64,000 nt of DNA from Formicarius rufipectus (lineage: Eukaryota; Chordata; Aves; Passeriformes; Formicariidae): positions 1,403,142-1,467,141 of the forward strand of contig VXAU01001354.1 of assembly GCA_013399695.1 (NCBI GenBank), written 5' to 3'. The translations under genes were made by a program, and so were the position numbers. Below the pieces are notes generated by a model. The model saw only the letters and a program-made list of their open reading frames with translations. It had not been told where the DNA came from and did not search any database. Position 1 is the stretch's first letter, and each line of letters opens with the position of its first letter. Shown one piece after another: positions 22,497 to 34,100 of this stretch.

Positions 22497-24150
22497 AACT
22501 GCTTTTCTGTTTCTGCCTCTTTCATTTACTTTATCTGGTACTGGTAGTGAGGGACTGCATCACTGGCCCTTGAACACAGAAACAGTTCATGATCAGGAGG
22601 TGATTGTTAGAAATCTAAAAACACGAACCCATAAATCACTAACCACTGCTCAATGGTAATATGTCCACCTGTGGCATGGTACAAATTAAAATCCTATTGT
22701 CACCCTTGCCAGTGGAAACAGCAGAAATTCCTCCTCTAGTACTGTGAATGACAAGCTTTCTCAGGAACATGAAGAAATGGAGGAAGGATGATGTCCTGAA
22801 GCTTCCCTGGGCTCTGGATTGACAGTGCTAGTTGATAACAGGGATTCACCAGGCTGTCATGGTGTTTGTGGTACACACCACAAAAGTAAGCCAAAAAAAA
22901 AAAANAAAAAGTAATCAAAAAAAAAAAAAAAAAAGCACCTGTGCTTTCTGTGAGCTGCTAACACTGATCTGTATTGTTCCTCTGCATCTACATGGATGAT
23001 ATGTTCACACCGCATGCAGAAAAAGCCTCATCCTACTCTACACCCAATTTAGGGGAGAGAAAAACTACACATAAGGGAAAAAAAAAAGTGAATGAGGAAA
23101 CCAAGGGAGAAGGAAGCTTAAAAATGAAGCACAAGATGAGAAGGAATCGAGCCTGTTATACAGCAACAAGAAAATAAATATATTTAAGAAATTTTAAAAG
23201 GCAAGCTGAAGAGGAAAAAAACACTAAACCTAGAAAAAAAATACTTGTAAAGTGTTTTTACTTATTAAACTATCTAGATTACCAGCCAGAAGTTCTTATA
23301 TTTTAATTTCATTGGAGAAGAAATTCTTAGAGAAAATTAAAGGCCTTCCTCTAAATGAAAGAAAGAAATACCAGATAATTAAAAATCGTTTTAACATCCA
23401 GGTGCCTTAAGATGTTCCTTCTAGGAGAAGAGTTTTTAGTGCACTGTGGGACAATGGTGCATCGAAAGCTCAAATATATCCTGGCATGACCCATTTTTTA
23501 AGCATATAATCATAACATTTATTTTTCTCCATGGAGTAACATTTATCCTCTGCTGCATTTACTTAACTTTATTGAAGGATTAGTTTATTGAAGAATCAGC
23601 TCAGGAACTATTCTCAGTGAAGTTTATGTAAAATATTTGAGAGCTATAAATGAGTACCACAGCTGCCAATCTAGTTTTATGTTAAAGCTGTCAGGTACGA
23701 TAGTCTTTCCAGTTTAGGCACCACTTACAATCCACATTAACCTTTTTCAAAACACTATTTGTAAATTAACAACGGAATGCTATGAGAATAGAGCATTTGC
23801 TGGGATAGACATAGACATTTGCTGGGACAGTAAAGCCCCATTTTCTCATGACAACCTATTACAAATACTAATAATTGGGACTCCAGTCCTTACTGCCCCT
23901 CAGATGCCTAGGGAGGCCAGTGTCAGGTACAGAGAAGGATCCTCACCGATAAAAAGGAAATCAGCCATTATCTCTGCAGCATGAGCCTTTTTTTATCTTC
24001 GAGACACACTGCAAACAACGCCTTTGTCGCCCCCCGTCTCCTTTGTTATACTGTAAAAAGAAGCAAAACCAAACCCAAGTAAACAAACAAAAACCAAACC
24101 CTCAAACCCAAACCCTCTCTATTTCGCACGCGTTTATTAGTGCCTGGAGG
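22497..24150. other. Intergenic region before MEMO1, nothing recognised
   Basis: AT-rich DNA with A-runs around 22893-22934 and a few short ORFs. I see no exon with convincing splice sites and no recognisable transposon apart from the CR1 just upstream. Confidence 0.55.
22905..22905. other. Single-N contig join inside an A-run
   Basis: A lone N lies in an A-rich tract. The sequence on its left (aaaagtaagccaaaa...) is almost repeated on its right (aaaagtaatcaaaa...). This suggests another unmerged overlap of about 20-25 bases. Confidence 0.7.
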
Positions 24151-24740
24151 CCTTTCCGAAGACTCAGATGACAAAGGGGGCCGTGTTTCCTGGCCCGGCC
24201 CATACCCGCTCCGCTCCCTCCAGCCCTTCATGGCTGCAGCCCCTCACGCTCCTGCCGTGGACCCCCCGTCCCTGCCGGGCGCACCTCACACATCGCCGCC
24301 TGAAACTGCTTTTCTCCCTCCCCCATTTCTGTGCTGGCCTCATTCCCCTTTCCACTTCTGCCTCCCGAGCTATTCTGAGCCACGCTCGATGTCTCCATGG
24401 CAGCGGCCCATTCACCCAGACAATTAAAAATTAAAGGGCTGGGGAAGCACGAGGCCGAGAAGACCAGGAGGCTTCCACGCGGCGGTGCTCCCGCGGCCCT
24501 CGCTCCGTGACACCACGGGCGTCAAGGCACAGGCAGGGAGGCGCAAGGAAGGCTCGCAATTCAGGAGGAGGGAGCCTCAGCGCCTTGCTCCCCCGGGAAC
24601 ACGGATAGCTCCAGGGAGGGACACTCTGGCCCCGGGAGCTGCCCCGACCCCCCCGCCGCGCTCCCCTCGCCTGACCCGCGCCCGGAATCTGCCCCGCCAC
24701 CACGGAGACACGCAGCAACCAATCAGCGCGCACGGGTCCC

Positions 24741-24754
24741 GTCGCCACGGCAAC
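24741..24754 (+). promoter_or_regulatory. X-box (RFX binding site) between CCAAT boxes
   Basis: GTCGCCACGGCAAC matches the RFX consensus GTNRCC-N(0-3)-RGYAAC exactly, with a two-base spacer. CCAAT boxes lie 18 bases before and 8 bases after it (24719-24723 and 24762-24766). Confidence 0.65.
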
Positions 24755-24792
24755 GCGCCGGCCAATCCGCGCCGGGCCCTGCCGCCCGGCCC

Positions 24793-24796
24793 NNNN
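24793..24796. other. Assembly gap (4 N)
   Basis: Four N in a GC-rich run of the MEMO1 CpG island. Confidence 0.95.
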
Positions 24797-25018
24797 CCGC
24801 CCCTCTCCCGGCTCCCCCGCGGGGCGGTGCCACGCTTGTCACCGCGGTGGGCGGGGCTTTCAGTGGGAGGGGCCTGCGGAGTGGGCGGCCAATCGCGGCG
24901 AGGCTTTTGCTTTGGTGCCCAATGGGGGCGCGGCACCCGCGCGGCCCTTAGTCCACGGGAGCCGAGCGGGGCCAAACCCAGCTGCGGCCGCGGCCTCCTT
25001 CTCTGCGCGCCCCCCCAC

Positions 25019-25196
25019 NNNNNNNNNNNNNNNNNNNNNNNNNNNNNNNNNNNNNNNNNNNNNNNNNNNNNNNNNNNNNNNNNNNNNNNNNNNNNNNNNN
25101 NNNNNNNNNNNNNNNNNNNNNNNNNNNNNNNNNNNNNNNNNNNNNNNNNNNNNNNNNNNNNNNNNNNNNNNNNNNNNNNNNNNNNNNNNNNNNNNN
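25019..25196. other. MEMO1: Assembly gap (178 N), probable site of MEMO1 exon 1
   Basis: A run of N lies in the centre of the CpG island downstream of the CCAAT/X-box array. The first coding exon of MEMO1 (20 codons plus one base by arithmetic) is not visible anywhere in the window. It most likely falls here. Confidence 0.9.
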
Positions 25197-25199
25197 TGA

Positions 25200-28100
25200 A
25201 TCAGCACTTTGCGGCCGCCGCCGGTACCGGGCGCGGGGAGGGGCCGCCGGCTCCGCCCCCGCCGCCACATGGAGGGGCCCAGGGGGGGCCGAGCTGGGGG
25301 CGCCCAGTGCCCACCGCGCACACCCCCCGGCCGCCGCGGTGCCCCTCTCGGGCCCGGCCGCCTATCCCGGTGGAAGAGCGGCTTTCAGTCGTGGCCGGGA
25401 ATGGATCGGCTCCCCTCCGGTGCTCCTCGTGTGCCTGCCCTGCCTTGCCCCGCTGCCGCTCGGTGTGTGGCGGTGCCGGAGCCCAGCTCGTGTGCTCTGC
25501 CTCGCACCGCGTGTTGCGCTCCCTCGCTACCGGAGCACACCGCCGGATCTCGGCGTTCTCATGTGTTCTTGCGGGTGTTTTGTTTTGCCTTTTTGTTTGG
25601 TTTTTTTGTTTGTTTGTTTGTTTTTTTCCTTTGAGAAAATACCGCATGTCTCGGGTATTTCGCAGAGTTAGAAGGCAGGCGAAGAGATGCGAACGCAAGG
25701 TTTATTTCGGTTCTTGTAGTCCCGGGCGACCTTGTGTCTTTTCTTCCCGAGCGCTTTCTCCAACGGTAAAGTTATTAAGCAGTAGCGCAGAGGGGGCTCT
25801 GTCCATTTGAACGTGCGGTACTTGCAGAAAAAGGATGGAGGAAAGACGCGGTGCACTGGAAGGAGAGCTACCGCTCCCCTCAGCGTCTCCTCGAAAAAGG
25901 CACACGCCTGTAACAATGGCTTGGTAGCTCTGATGTTTGGAAATAAGTTTTGTTGGGGTTTGGGGCAGAACTGCTGTTGTGGAAAGGACGCGCGTTTGTA
26001 TTGGCAGAGCTGTTAATAAGGAGATTTGTAAGGGATGTTCTTTTGTTGGCCTCGGGAGTAAAGATGGTTACAAAATGCAGGTGGACGAGCTTAGATGAAC
26101 AAGAGGCTTGTCGTAATGAGCAGTCGAGAGAGAGAGGGGTACAATTGAAAAGAAACCAATAAAGCTTTGCGTTAAGTATCCTGATCTAATATTTAAGAAT
26201 TAGATGTGAGAAGTCATACACTTATAGCCACATATACACATATAGCCAAGAATTCTCTTGGCTATAATAGATGCAATTTCTCCTCTCCTCCACAAATAGA
26301 TGAACGAGGTATGAGAAAAAAATTGAAAGGGAAGAAAAGAAATACAGGAAGGAGGGCTACACAAGAAGAGGCGGATTGTGAGGTAAATAGCTGGGCTTCA
26401 AATGGTGGGTAGGCAGTTTTGAGACAACAATAGAGGATGATTATTTTCCTTCCGAACTCAATATTCCAAACATAACTGTTGTGTCCATTATACTACTGGT
26501 CTCAAATCTTTGTGCGTGTCGACAGCTTGCAATTACATTTTTTTTCAATGGTGTAGAAAGGTCTGTTTACAGAAAACAAAAAATTCATGTCAAAGGTATG
26601 GATTTAAACACATGCAAGGACATCAGAACATCGAAGCTTTGTGGGAACACCAGCTTGTTTCTGCTATTCATGCTTTCATTTGTTCAGAAAACTTATGTGC
26701 AATATAGAATGGCTACGTGACCTTATGCATAAATTTTGTTGTTTGATATTGAGCTTCATACCAAGTTACTGCTGGGTACTTTCAAATAAGAATTTTAAAT
26801 TCTAAAAAGCTCTTTAAGAGGCATGGATACTGTGTTAGACTATTTTATTTTCTATAAAAATTAAGTGCACGATTTTGTTAGACTGCACCCTGGTAAGTCT
26901 CTGTGACTAGTTTGGCCAGTACTAGTTGTTTGTAATAGGACATCCAAAAGCATGTTGCTCCCATTGCTTTTGGGCAGCCCTCTGGCTGTTGCTTGTTGAA
27001 GAGATGTGGGATGGCTGCCCAGACGCACTGCATGATAAAAACCCTAACTGAATCATGTTGTAATAAATTATGACAACTGTACTTATGAGTTAAATTGTAA
27101 CTGTTACAGTGTTTGTGGTGGGGGTAAGTGGTTGATGTTGCATAAGCTGGAGTTTTGGGAAATATGTTTTTCCTTAAACGAGAAAAGGGTATTATGTGTC
27201 TTGCTATAGAACTATCTTCTGTTCCTTAAATAGGGTATGCGAGAGCAGGAATTCTGCCCATTCAGCAGGACAAGGGCTACCTGTTACTTGTTGCTTGAAA
27301 GCTAATTTGTATGTGCCATTTAGGAGGGTACATCAAAACTTAAAACAAACAGGGATCAAGAGGGTATGTGTTCATCATAGACCTAAAATCTTGTTGTATT
27401 TCAGACTAAACTCACATATCATCTGTTATGTCAAACTTGTAACACTGGCTTCTCATTTGTGCTACTTGAAGAAAGTGGGTTTCACCATGTGCTTTCAGGC
27501 TGCATACCTTCAAGGATGGATCTGAGGCAGGGATTAGAGTTTAGATTGTGGTAATTCTTCACTGCATTCCCATGATTCTCTGGGGATTGTCTTTTCAAGT
27601 CTTTCTCCCTCCTTTCTTTGTGCTTACTGTCTTGGTCCAGAAGCAATTTTTTGTGTTATATATAAACTGGTTAGGACTTAAGGTTCCTGTTTCCTCAAAA
27701 CAGCACTCGTTCTGTAGAGCTGAGTTTGATTGCACTGGGCAAGTGGATGCCCTGGCTATTCTAATCCTACTCCATAGTAAAGATGACCCCATCTGAAAGG
27801 ATAATGAGAAACATGATTTTTGAAGGATGTTCAAAATCAATACAGTTTAAAGGGGCTGTGTGAGAAAGATGTTTTTAAATGGAAGTTTATCCTGATGTCC
27901 CTGCTAACTGAGGGTAAAACATCACCAAAATATTCAGGATGGTGCATGGCATTCTAGTTTAGGGAGAGGGTTGAAAAGTGAAACACCTATTACTGTGCTG
28001 GGGGGGGAGGAAAGATGTCTGGGATCTGGCTATAAAAATCAACCTTGGAAAAGAAGGGACAAAGCTAGCTGAGGAGGAAGAAAAGCGATGGATGCAGAAT

Positions 28101-31100
28101 GCAAACAAGCTTTTCTGGCCAGAAGATCTCCTTGGACTGGATTAGTTGGCTCCTGTGCAGTCTAGCAGTGGAAGCAATATCAGGTGAAACCACAACCAAG
28201 AGGGAGCTACTACTCTTCATGGATGGTCAGTGTAATGTACTTAAGAGGGTTTAGAAGAAACAGTACTTGTCTTTAGAGTACTTGTTTCTATGGGACAGAA
28301 ATTGCTTTAGCTGAAAGTAGACTCTTACTCCCCAATTTTCTCTAGCCATGGGAACCCACTGCTTGGGTTCTGCCTTGGAAAACGTAAACATGTGCTACAT
28401 TCTAGTACAAATACACCACCTACTTGTATGGTGCTAATTAACTCTAATTAACAGGTGAGACTGGATGTGCAACTATGCATATCCAGGCATGTTCACGTTA
28501 GAATGTCGCATCTAAGTAAACAACTTTGTTGCTACTGGGGGAAAGTTGGATGCCAGTGAGGAAGGCTCTCTGCCTTCTTGATGAAGCTGAGAAGGGGCAA
28601 GGAGTGGAAGATGGACTTTGTGGTGGTGTTAGCATTTAACTTCCAGTGTGTTCTTCGTTCATAGTGTACTGTTGTAACAAAAAAACCCCAAAAAACTAGG
28701 TTCCTTAAGACGTTTCTGCTGCTGAGTTCAGTATGGAAAACTTCACCAAAATTACTGTCATCCGTTCTCCTCTAGAGTTCTTGGTGGGGGAAGTTGATTT
28801 TCATTCCACATCTGTGCATGCAGCATTTTAATGAACTTAAGAAGTGTAACTCTGGAGCATTTGCCTGGCAACAAAGTTAACAATGAAGTCTGGTCGGTTG
28901 TTCCTCCAGTTTAGCAACAGCACTGAATATGGGAAGCTTTACAACTGAGCTTTCAAACTGAAATAGCACTATGCCCATTACTGATAGTAGGCCACTGATT
29001 TAAAGAACCTAATTTCTCACTTGCAGGTCTTGATCAATATGTCTGCTTTTAAAAAAATTAAAAATGGTGTGTGACATCATTGCTTTTGTGGACTAGCAGC
29101 CTGGTGCATGGTGGCCATTGAAAACACTTGCAAAAATGAGATAAAAGCATACGATGAAAACATCACCCTGTTTCACTGCTGTCGTGTAGGTTGTTGAAAG
29201 AAAAAATAAATATCACTGTTGTGTGGTGAAAAATATTACATGCAGATTTATTTTTGGGAGCAAGTCCCACTCCTGCATTAATTCAACCACCTAGTGTTTA
29301 GACCTGTTGAGAATTTGATTTTGACCAGCAGGGGAAGAGAAAGATTAAGGACAACTCTACAAAAGTGGCATAATTTTCCATGGCTTTGAGTGCAGGACAG
29401 ATACATTTCTAGATACAGAAAGAGCAGCTGAATTACAGTGGGAATAACATGCTGTTCTGAGCATGGACTATATGCAGGACAGGGCTTGGATGCTCCATCC
29501 TGATCTACTCTTCAATGTGAGTAGATTCAGTGAGTGCTGGGCTGTTCTGTGGAAAATCAATCCTTATGTTCTTGAAATAGAAATAAACATTAGGTGTGTA
29601 CATCTTTTTTTCCTGTTTGGTGTGCCATTACAAGTGAGATGTCGCACATCAGGGTGCTTAACTTGCCTTATTGGCTGGCAACTGGCCTGCCTCACCTGCC
29701 TCGTAGTAGTGCTAACTGAATATTGTACCGTTCTTTATTAAAGCATGTGATAAGAATTCTTGTCTCAACTTTCCCCCACTCAGTGGTATGCTGATACAGG
29801 CAAAACACAGAGGTTTTTAGTAGGCTCCTCTTGGTTACAGGAGTAAAGTCAAATTGAGTATGTGTGTGAATGACACTACTACATGATCTGAAACTTGCCC
29901 TGCAAAAAAAGTTTGATATTTTCTTAGTTGTGCCTTATTTCTCTGTTTTTGCTGGTCAAGCCATAATGGCTGAAGGTGTGCTGTGTTAGCCAAGTCGTTT
30001 GAACTAGGAGAACCCTAATTTCCATAAGCTTATTAATGCAAATGTGAGTTGGCAGAATAATTGCTGTGTTGACTTGAAATACCATTGCGCTTATTGTCTT
30101 TGAAGCTTTTTATTTTTAATGAAGAGCCAAATAAATGGTCAGTAAATGTCTGAAGAGACTTTAAATTTAATGGTTCACTTGTGTTCAGGGTTTTCAGCTG
30201 CCCGGGCTTGTCAGTAAAAGAATCCCAAAAGTGATAGGTACTGACATCATCTTCCTACCATTTGTGAGGATTAAGTTTCTAACTTCTTTGGATAAGAAAT
30301 GCCTGAACTGTTGAATAACTGACTGTCATATAGCCAGGGGTATTTAGGCCTTGTCTTTTGGGCAGAAGTCTGCATGATGGTCTGTAGATCAGTGAGAAAC
30401 TACAATGCTTTGGAGAACTTACACGGATTGTGTGCCATGAATGATCCCTTTATAAGTTTTATTTCCCTCAAAGTTGGTCACTGTTTTAGTATATTTGCAA
30501 TCTCTTCTTTGTATTCCCAGTAAGATCTGCATTAATACTTTTTTTGCTGCCTTTTTACCAAATACTGATTTTTCTGATGCCAAAATCCACTGTCTGTTAG
30601 TAGCTCTTTGAGATAGACAGCTTCAGGGTTCAATAGCAGTGTGATTCTGAGACAATACAGGTATTCTTGTACCTTCTGAGGCCTGGGGGCTTGTAAGACC
30701 GTTTAAATGCATAGTGATGTAATCCCTGCATTTGTCTGCTTGTTGGCATGAGCTTGAACTTCTCATCAGCATTAGAGAATGTGTGTACATCAGTTATAGC
30801 TGTTTCTGCTCTGCCGTGATGTTGCTTAATGTGTGTAATCCATTCACCAGGCCTGCTTCTGGGTTTGCTGACCTTCACAGTGGCTGCATTCTACTTAATT
30901 TAGAGCAGAAACTTTCCTGAAATGTGTGGGACTTGGGTCTCTGCCTCAGCTGAAGTTGTTAGGAGGGAATAATGTGTGCAACTCCGTGTGGTTAGTCTAT
31001 GAATGCAGACAAGGGCTTGAGGAAGATGTTCTCCATGTCATGAAAGAGTCTTTATGAAGGTGCTTTAGTCTGGTCTGCCAAGAACCCTGGCATATTCCCC

Positions 31101-34100
31101 AAAATTGGAATAACTCATCACTGCTCATTCATAAATGTAATATAAAAGTAATGAAGCACCATATTTGTCACAGACAAATCCAGGAAAACATGGCAAAAGC
31201 ACGTGAGGATGACTGAAATGAGACATAATTTAGTGGTAAACTTGACAGTGTTAGGATTATTGTTAGACTCTCTGATCTTAAAGGTCTTTTCCAACTTAAG
31301 TGGTTCTGTGATCTCTGCCATAGTGAAAGGGGCTTTCTGCAGTAGCAGGATAATTAATGTACTGGTCATGAAATCTTAATACTGTGACATTAGCTGAAGC
31401 ATTACAAATACAGCTGTTAACTTAAGTTCTTACCTTGCAATCTGTGAACAACTAATCATAGCGTCTTACAAATTTATGAAGTATTTGCTTTGCAATGTTA
31501 AATACCAAATTTAATATCTCTTTTTGGTTGTTTATCTTTTTTAGGCATTTTATGGGGAAACTGGGTGTGTCATTGCTGACTCTTTTATGAATTAAACATG
31601 GAGCACAGTGTTAATATGCAGACTATATTATTTAGCATTATATGCTGCAAAAGCATTCTGGAACAATTTAAAATACAATTTCTAGGCTATTATTTCTACT
31701 TGAACCACTTAAATATACTCAAAATCAAAATACTCCAAGGAAAGACTGTAGATTCAACTTACTGTACAGTTGGAATTGGAAAAAGAGCTTTACATTTGGT
31801 GTAGTTCTGGGATCATGGAAAAAGGCTTGCAAGCATCACTTAGTGAATACGTTCATAAATTCCATTTACATTTAGCATGTATTAGAGCTAAAATCACTTT
31901 CTCAGAGGTATAAAACGGGATCCTTTGTTTGGATCTCTGAATGACCCAACTACTAAGTTCTTTATAAAGCTAATTAGGTGCATGTTGGTTGATATTCTTA
32001 ATGAGTGATGTTATAGCTTGATTTTTGAAATTTCCTATTAACTTTCAGTAAAGGAAATTCAAGAGCTAGTGGAATACTGGAAAACTGGGACAGGCAAGTA
32101 AGAACTGCCACTAAAGCAGATTTTCATGTCTGTTTCAATGTCTTTGTTATGGCTTCAGTTTTATTTTCTCCCATTCAAGCATTACCTGCTGTTCTATTTA
32201 TGTAGCATCAGTGTAATTTCTATTTGTACCTTCATTTTTTCTCTTGGTCCTAGTTTGCATAGGTAAACTTCTAGCTTGGTTATAGTCTGATGTCACCATT
32301 TTATCAGTACTGGAAGACCATATGTGCTAGCAGTAGAGAATGTACTCATTAGCACGAGTTGTTGAAAATCATTCTCTTCCTGAAAAATCCTAGTCTTTGC
32401 GTAGCTAAAACATGCTCTTTATTCAAGGATTGGGCTTTTGTTGCATTGAGAAACAGATTTTTTTTTTTTTCCTTCAAGTAACATTTGTGTTCTTGAAAAA
32501 ATCCTTATACTTTCTGCAGTTTTAACTGAGAACCCAGTTAGTTGTCTGTCATGTTTCAGTTTGAAGTTTGCCTAACAATTGAATTTTGGATTCACCTTCA
32601 AAATTGTGGAGACTATTAAACTAATTGCATGCCAGCCCCCGGGGTTTCACTGTTACTTTGATATTTCTAACACTACGAGAATAGATTTATTCCCTTCTTA
32701 GGATGTATGCTGCAATATTTATTAGAAGCATTTTTGAGGTGTAGACTTTCTCATCAATGGCTAATAGTAGTTAAAAGGAGGAAGACTCAGCCAAAGGTGT
32801 TGCCTCCTGCAGGGTAGGAGACATGTAGAAGCTGTCAGGTAGAACTGGCTGGGGATGGCAGCATTACTGTCATTGTGCTCCAGCATTACTTGCATTGCTC
32901 CAAGTGCTGTACACGCTCAGCCAAGGGAGACCTGAGCTGTTTTCCTTGGTGCTGCTCTGAGTTTGGTTGAGGCTTACCCTTTTACAGGAAGAAAAGTGTT
33001 CACCGAGACAGTATTCAGAATAAGCACAGAGTCTTCCTTATCAGTAGGAGAAGGTATCTTTGTACAAGTAATGGTGGCTGCTGGAAAAGGAGTAAATTCC
33101 CATTATATTGTCCTGACACTTGGCATATAAGCACTTCAGCCTTATTGACAGGGTGAGGTTGGCTGTGGAGAGAATGTGCTGGTTTGACTTAACCCACAAA
33201 ACCTGAACCATGACAGCTGTAAACTGAGGTGATGAACGTAACTGTGTCACTACCATTTGTCTTTGCATTCACTAGGTAACTGTGGTATGCATTTAAGGTG
33301 GAAAGATTCTTTCTTACTCTAGAGCTTTGTTAATGTGGAGATAATGTTGATTGTAAAAATCATTTATCCTTTCAGGCAAGATACTTGAATAAAGGCTGCC
33401 AGTAGCTGTATCCGTAAATTTGCGTAGTGGAAACTCCGTCTGTGCTTGCAATTATTTTAAAATTTGGCATAACTTCTGGTTTTCAAAATAAAACTAGGTG
33501 TGAAATATCCACAGGTATTGTCAGAAATCTTTATGTACATACCTATATTTAGACCTGATTTCATAGGATTGGAATGCAAATCTTAATGTTATGTACTTCA
33601 GTGAAGCTCATATTTTGCTGCCTGATCTTCCTATGATGAATAAAAGGTCTGATCCTGCAGTATTAACGCTAAAGTGTATTGATTGTTGCATGCAGAAATT
33701 GCCTCCATAAGGTTTTCTGTCCTTCTGTCTGGGTTAGCCTTAAAACTCCTATTGCTTTCATCCTGCTGGCTTTCTCAAGCAGGACTTCCTACCTGAGGCT
33801 CAAGATACTGAGACCTCTTCTACTTTGTACCACTGCAGGAAGAGGATATATGGGTGGCAGTGTTATTCATTGTGCAAGCTGATCGGCTTAGGAGATGGAT
33901 GTTTACTGCAGTTGTCTTGATGACTATTTGCAAAGACTATTTTTCCAATTTAACTTAAATAGGAAAAAAACTTACTTCTAGAGCTTTTTGTGAAGAAGCT
34001 ACTCGTCTCCTATAATACAATTCCATATGGCAGAGCATAACTACTGTGATAGTGTGGGTTTATTTATATTTTGTATATCCAATTCAAATATTTTGACTTT

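Larger units (their letters stand above)
24200..25560 (+). promoter_or_regulatory. MEMO1: MEMO1 CpG island and promoter
   Basis: A CpG-dense block interrupted by two gaps (24793-24796 and 25019-25196). It has four CCAAT boxes on the plus strand, GC boxes (ggtgggcggggctt at 24846-24859) and an RFX-type X-box (24741-24754), but no TATA. The CCAAT boxes start at 24719, 24762, 24889 and 24919. This is a strong NF-Y/RFX-type housekeeping promoter. Its position upstream of MEMO1 on the same strand assigns it to that gene. Transcription in the other direction cannot be excluded. Confidence 0.75.

Noticed and set aside
24485..25810. 441-codon ORF and partners in the MEMO1 CpG island
   Set aside because: It crosses two N gaps, has CpG-driven composition and no recognisable protein. 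MEMO1 exon 1 was searched for here and not found in the visible bases.
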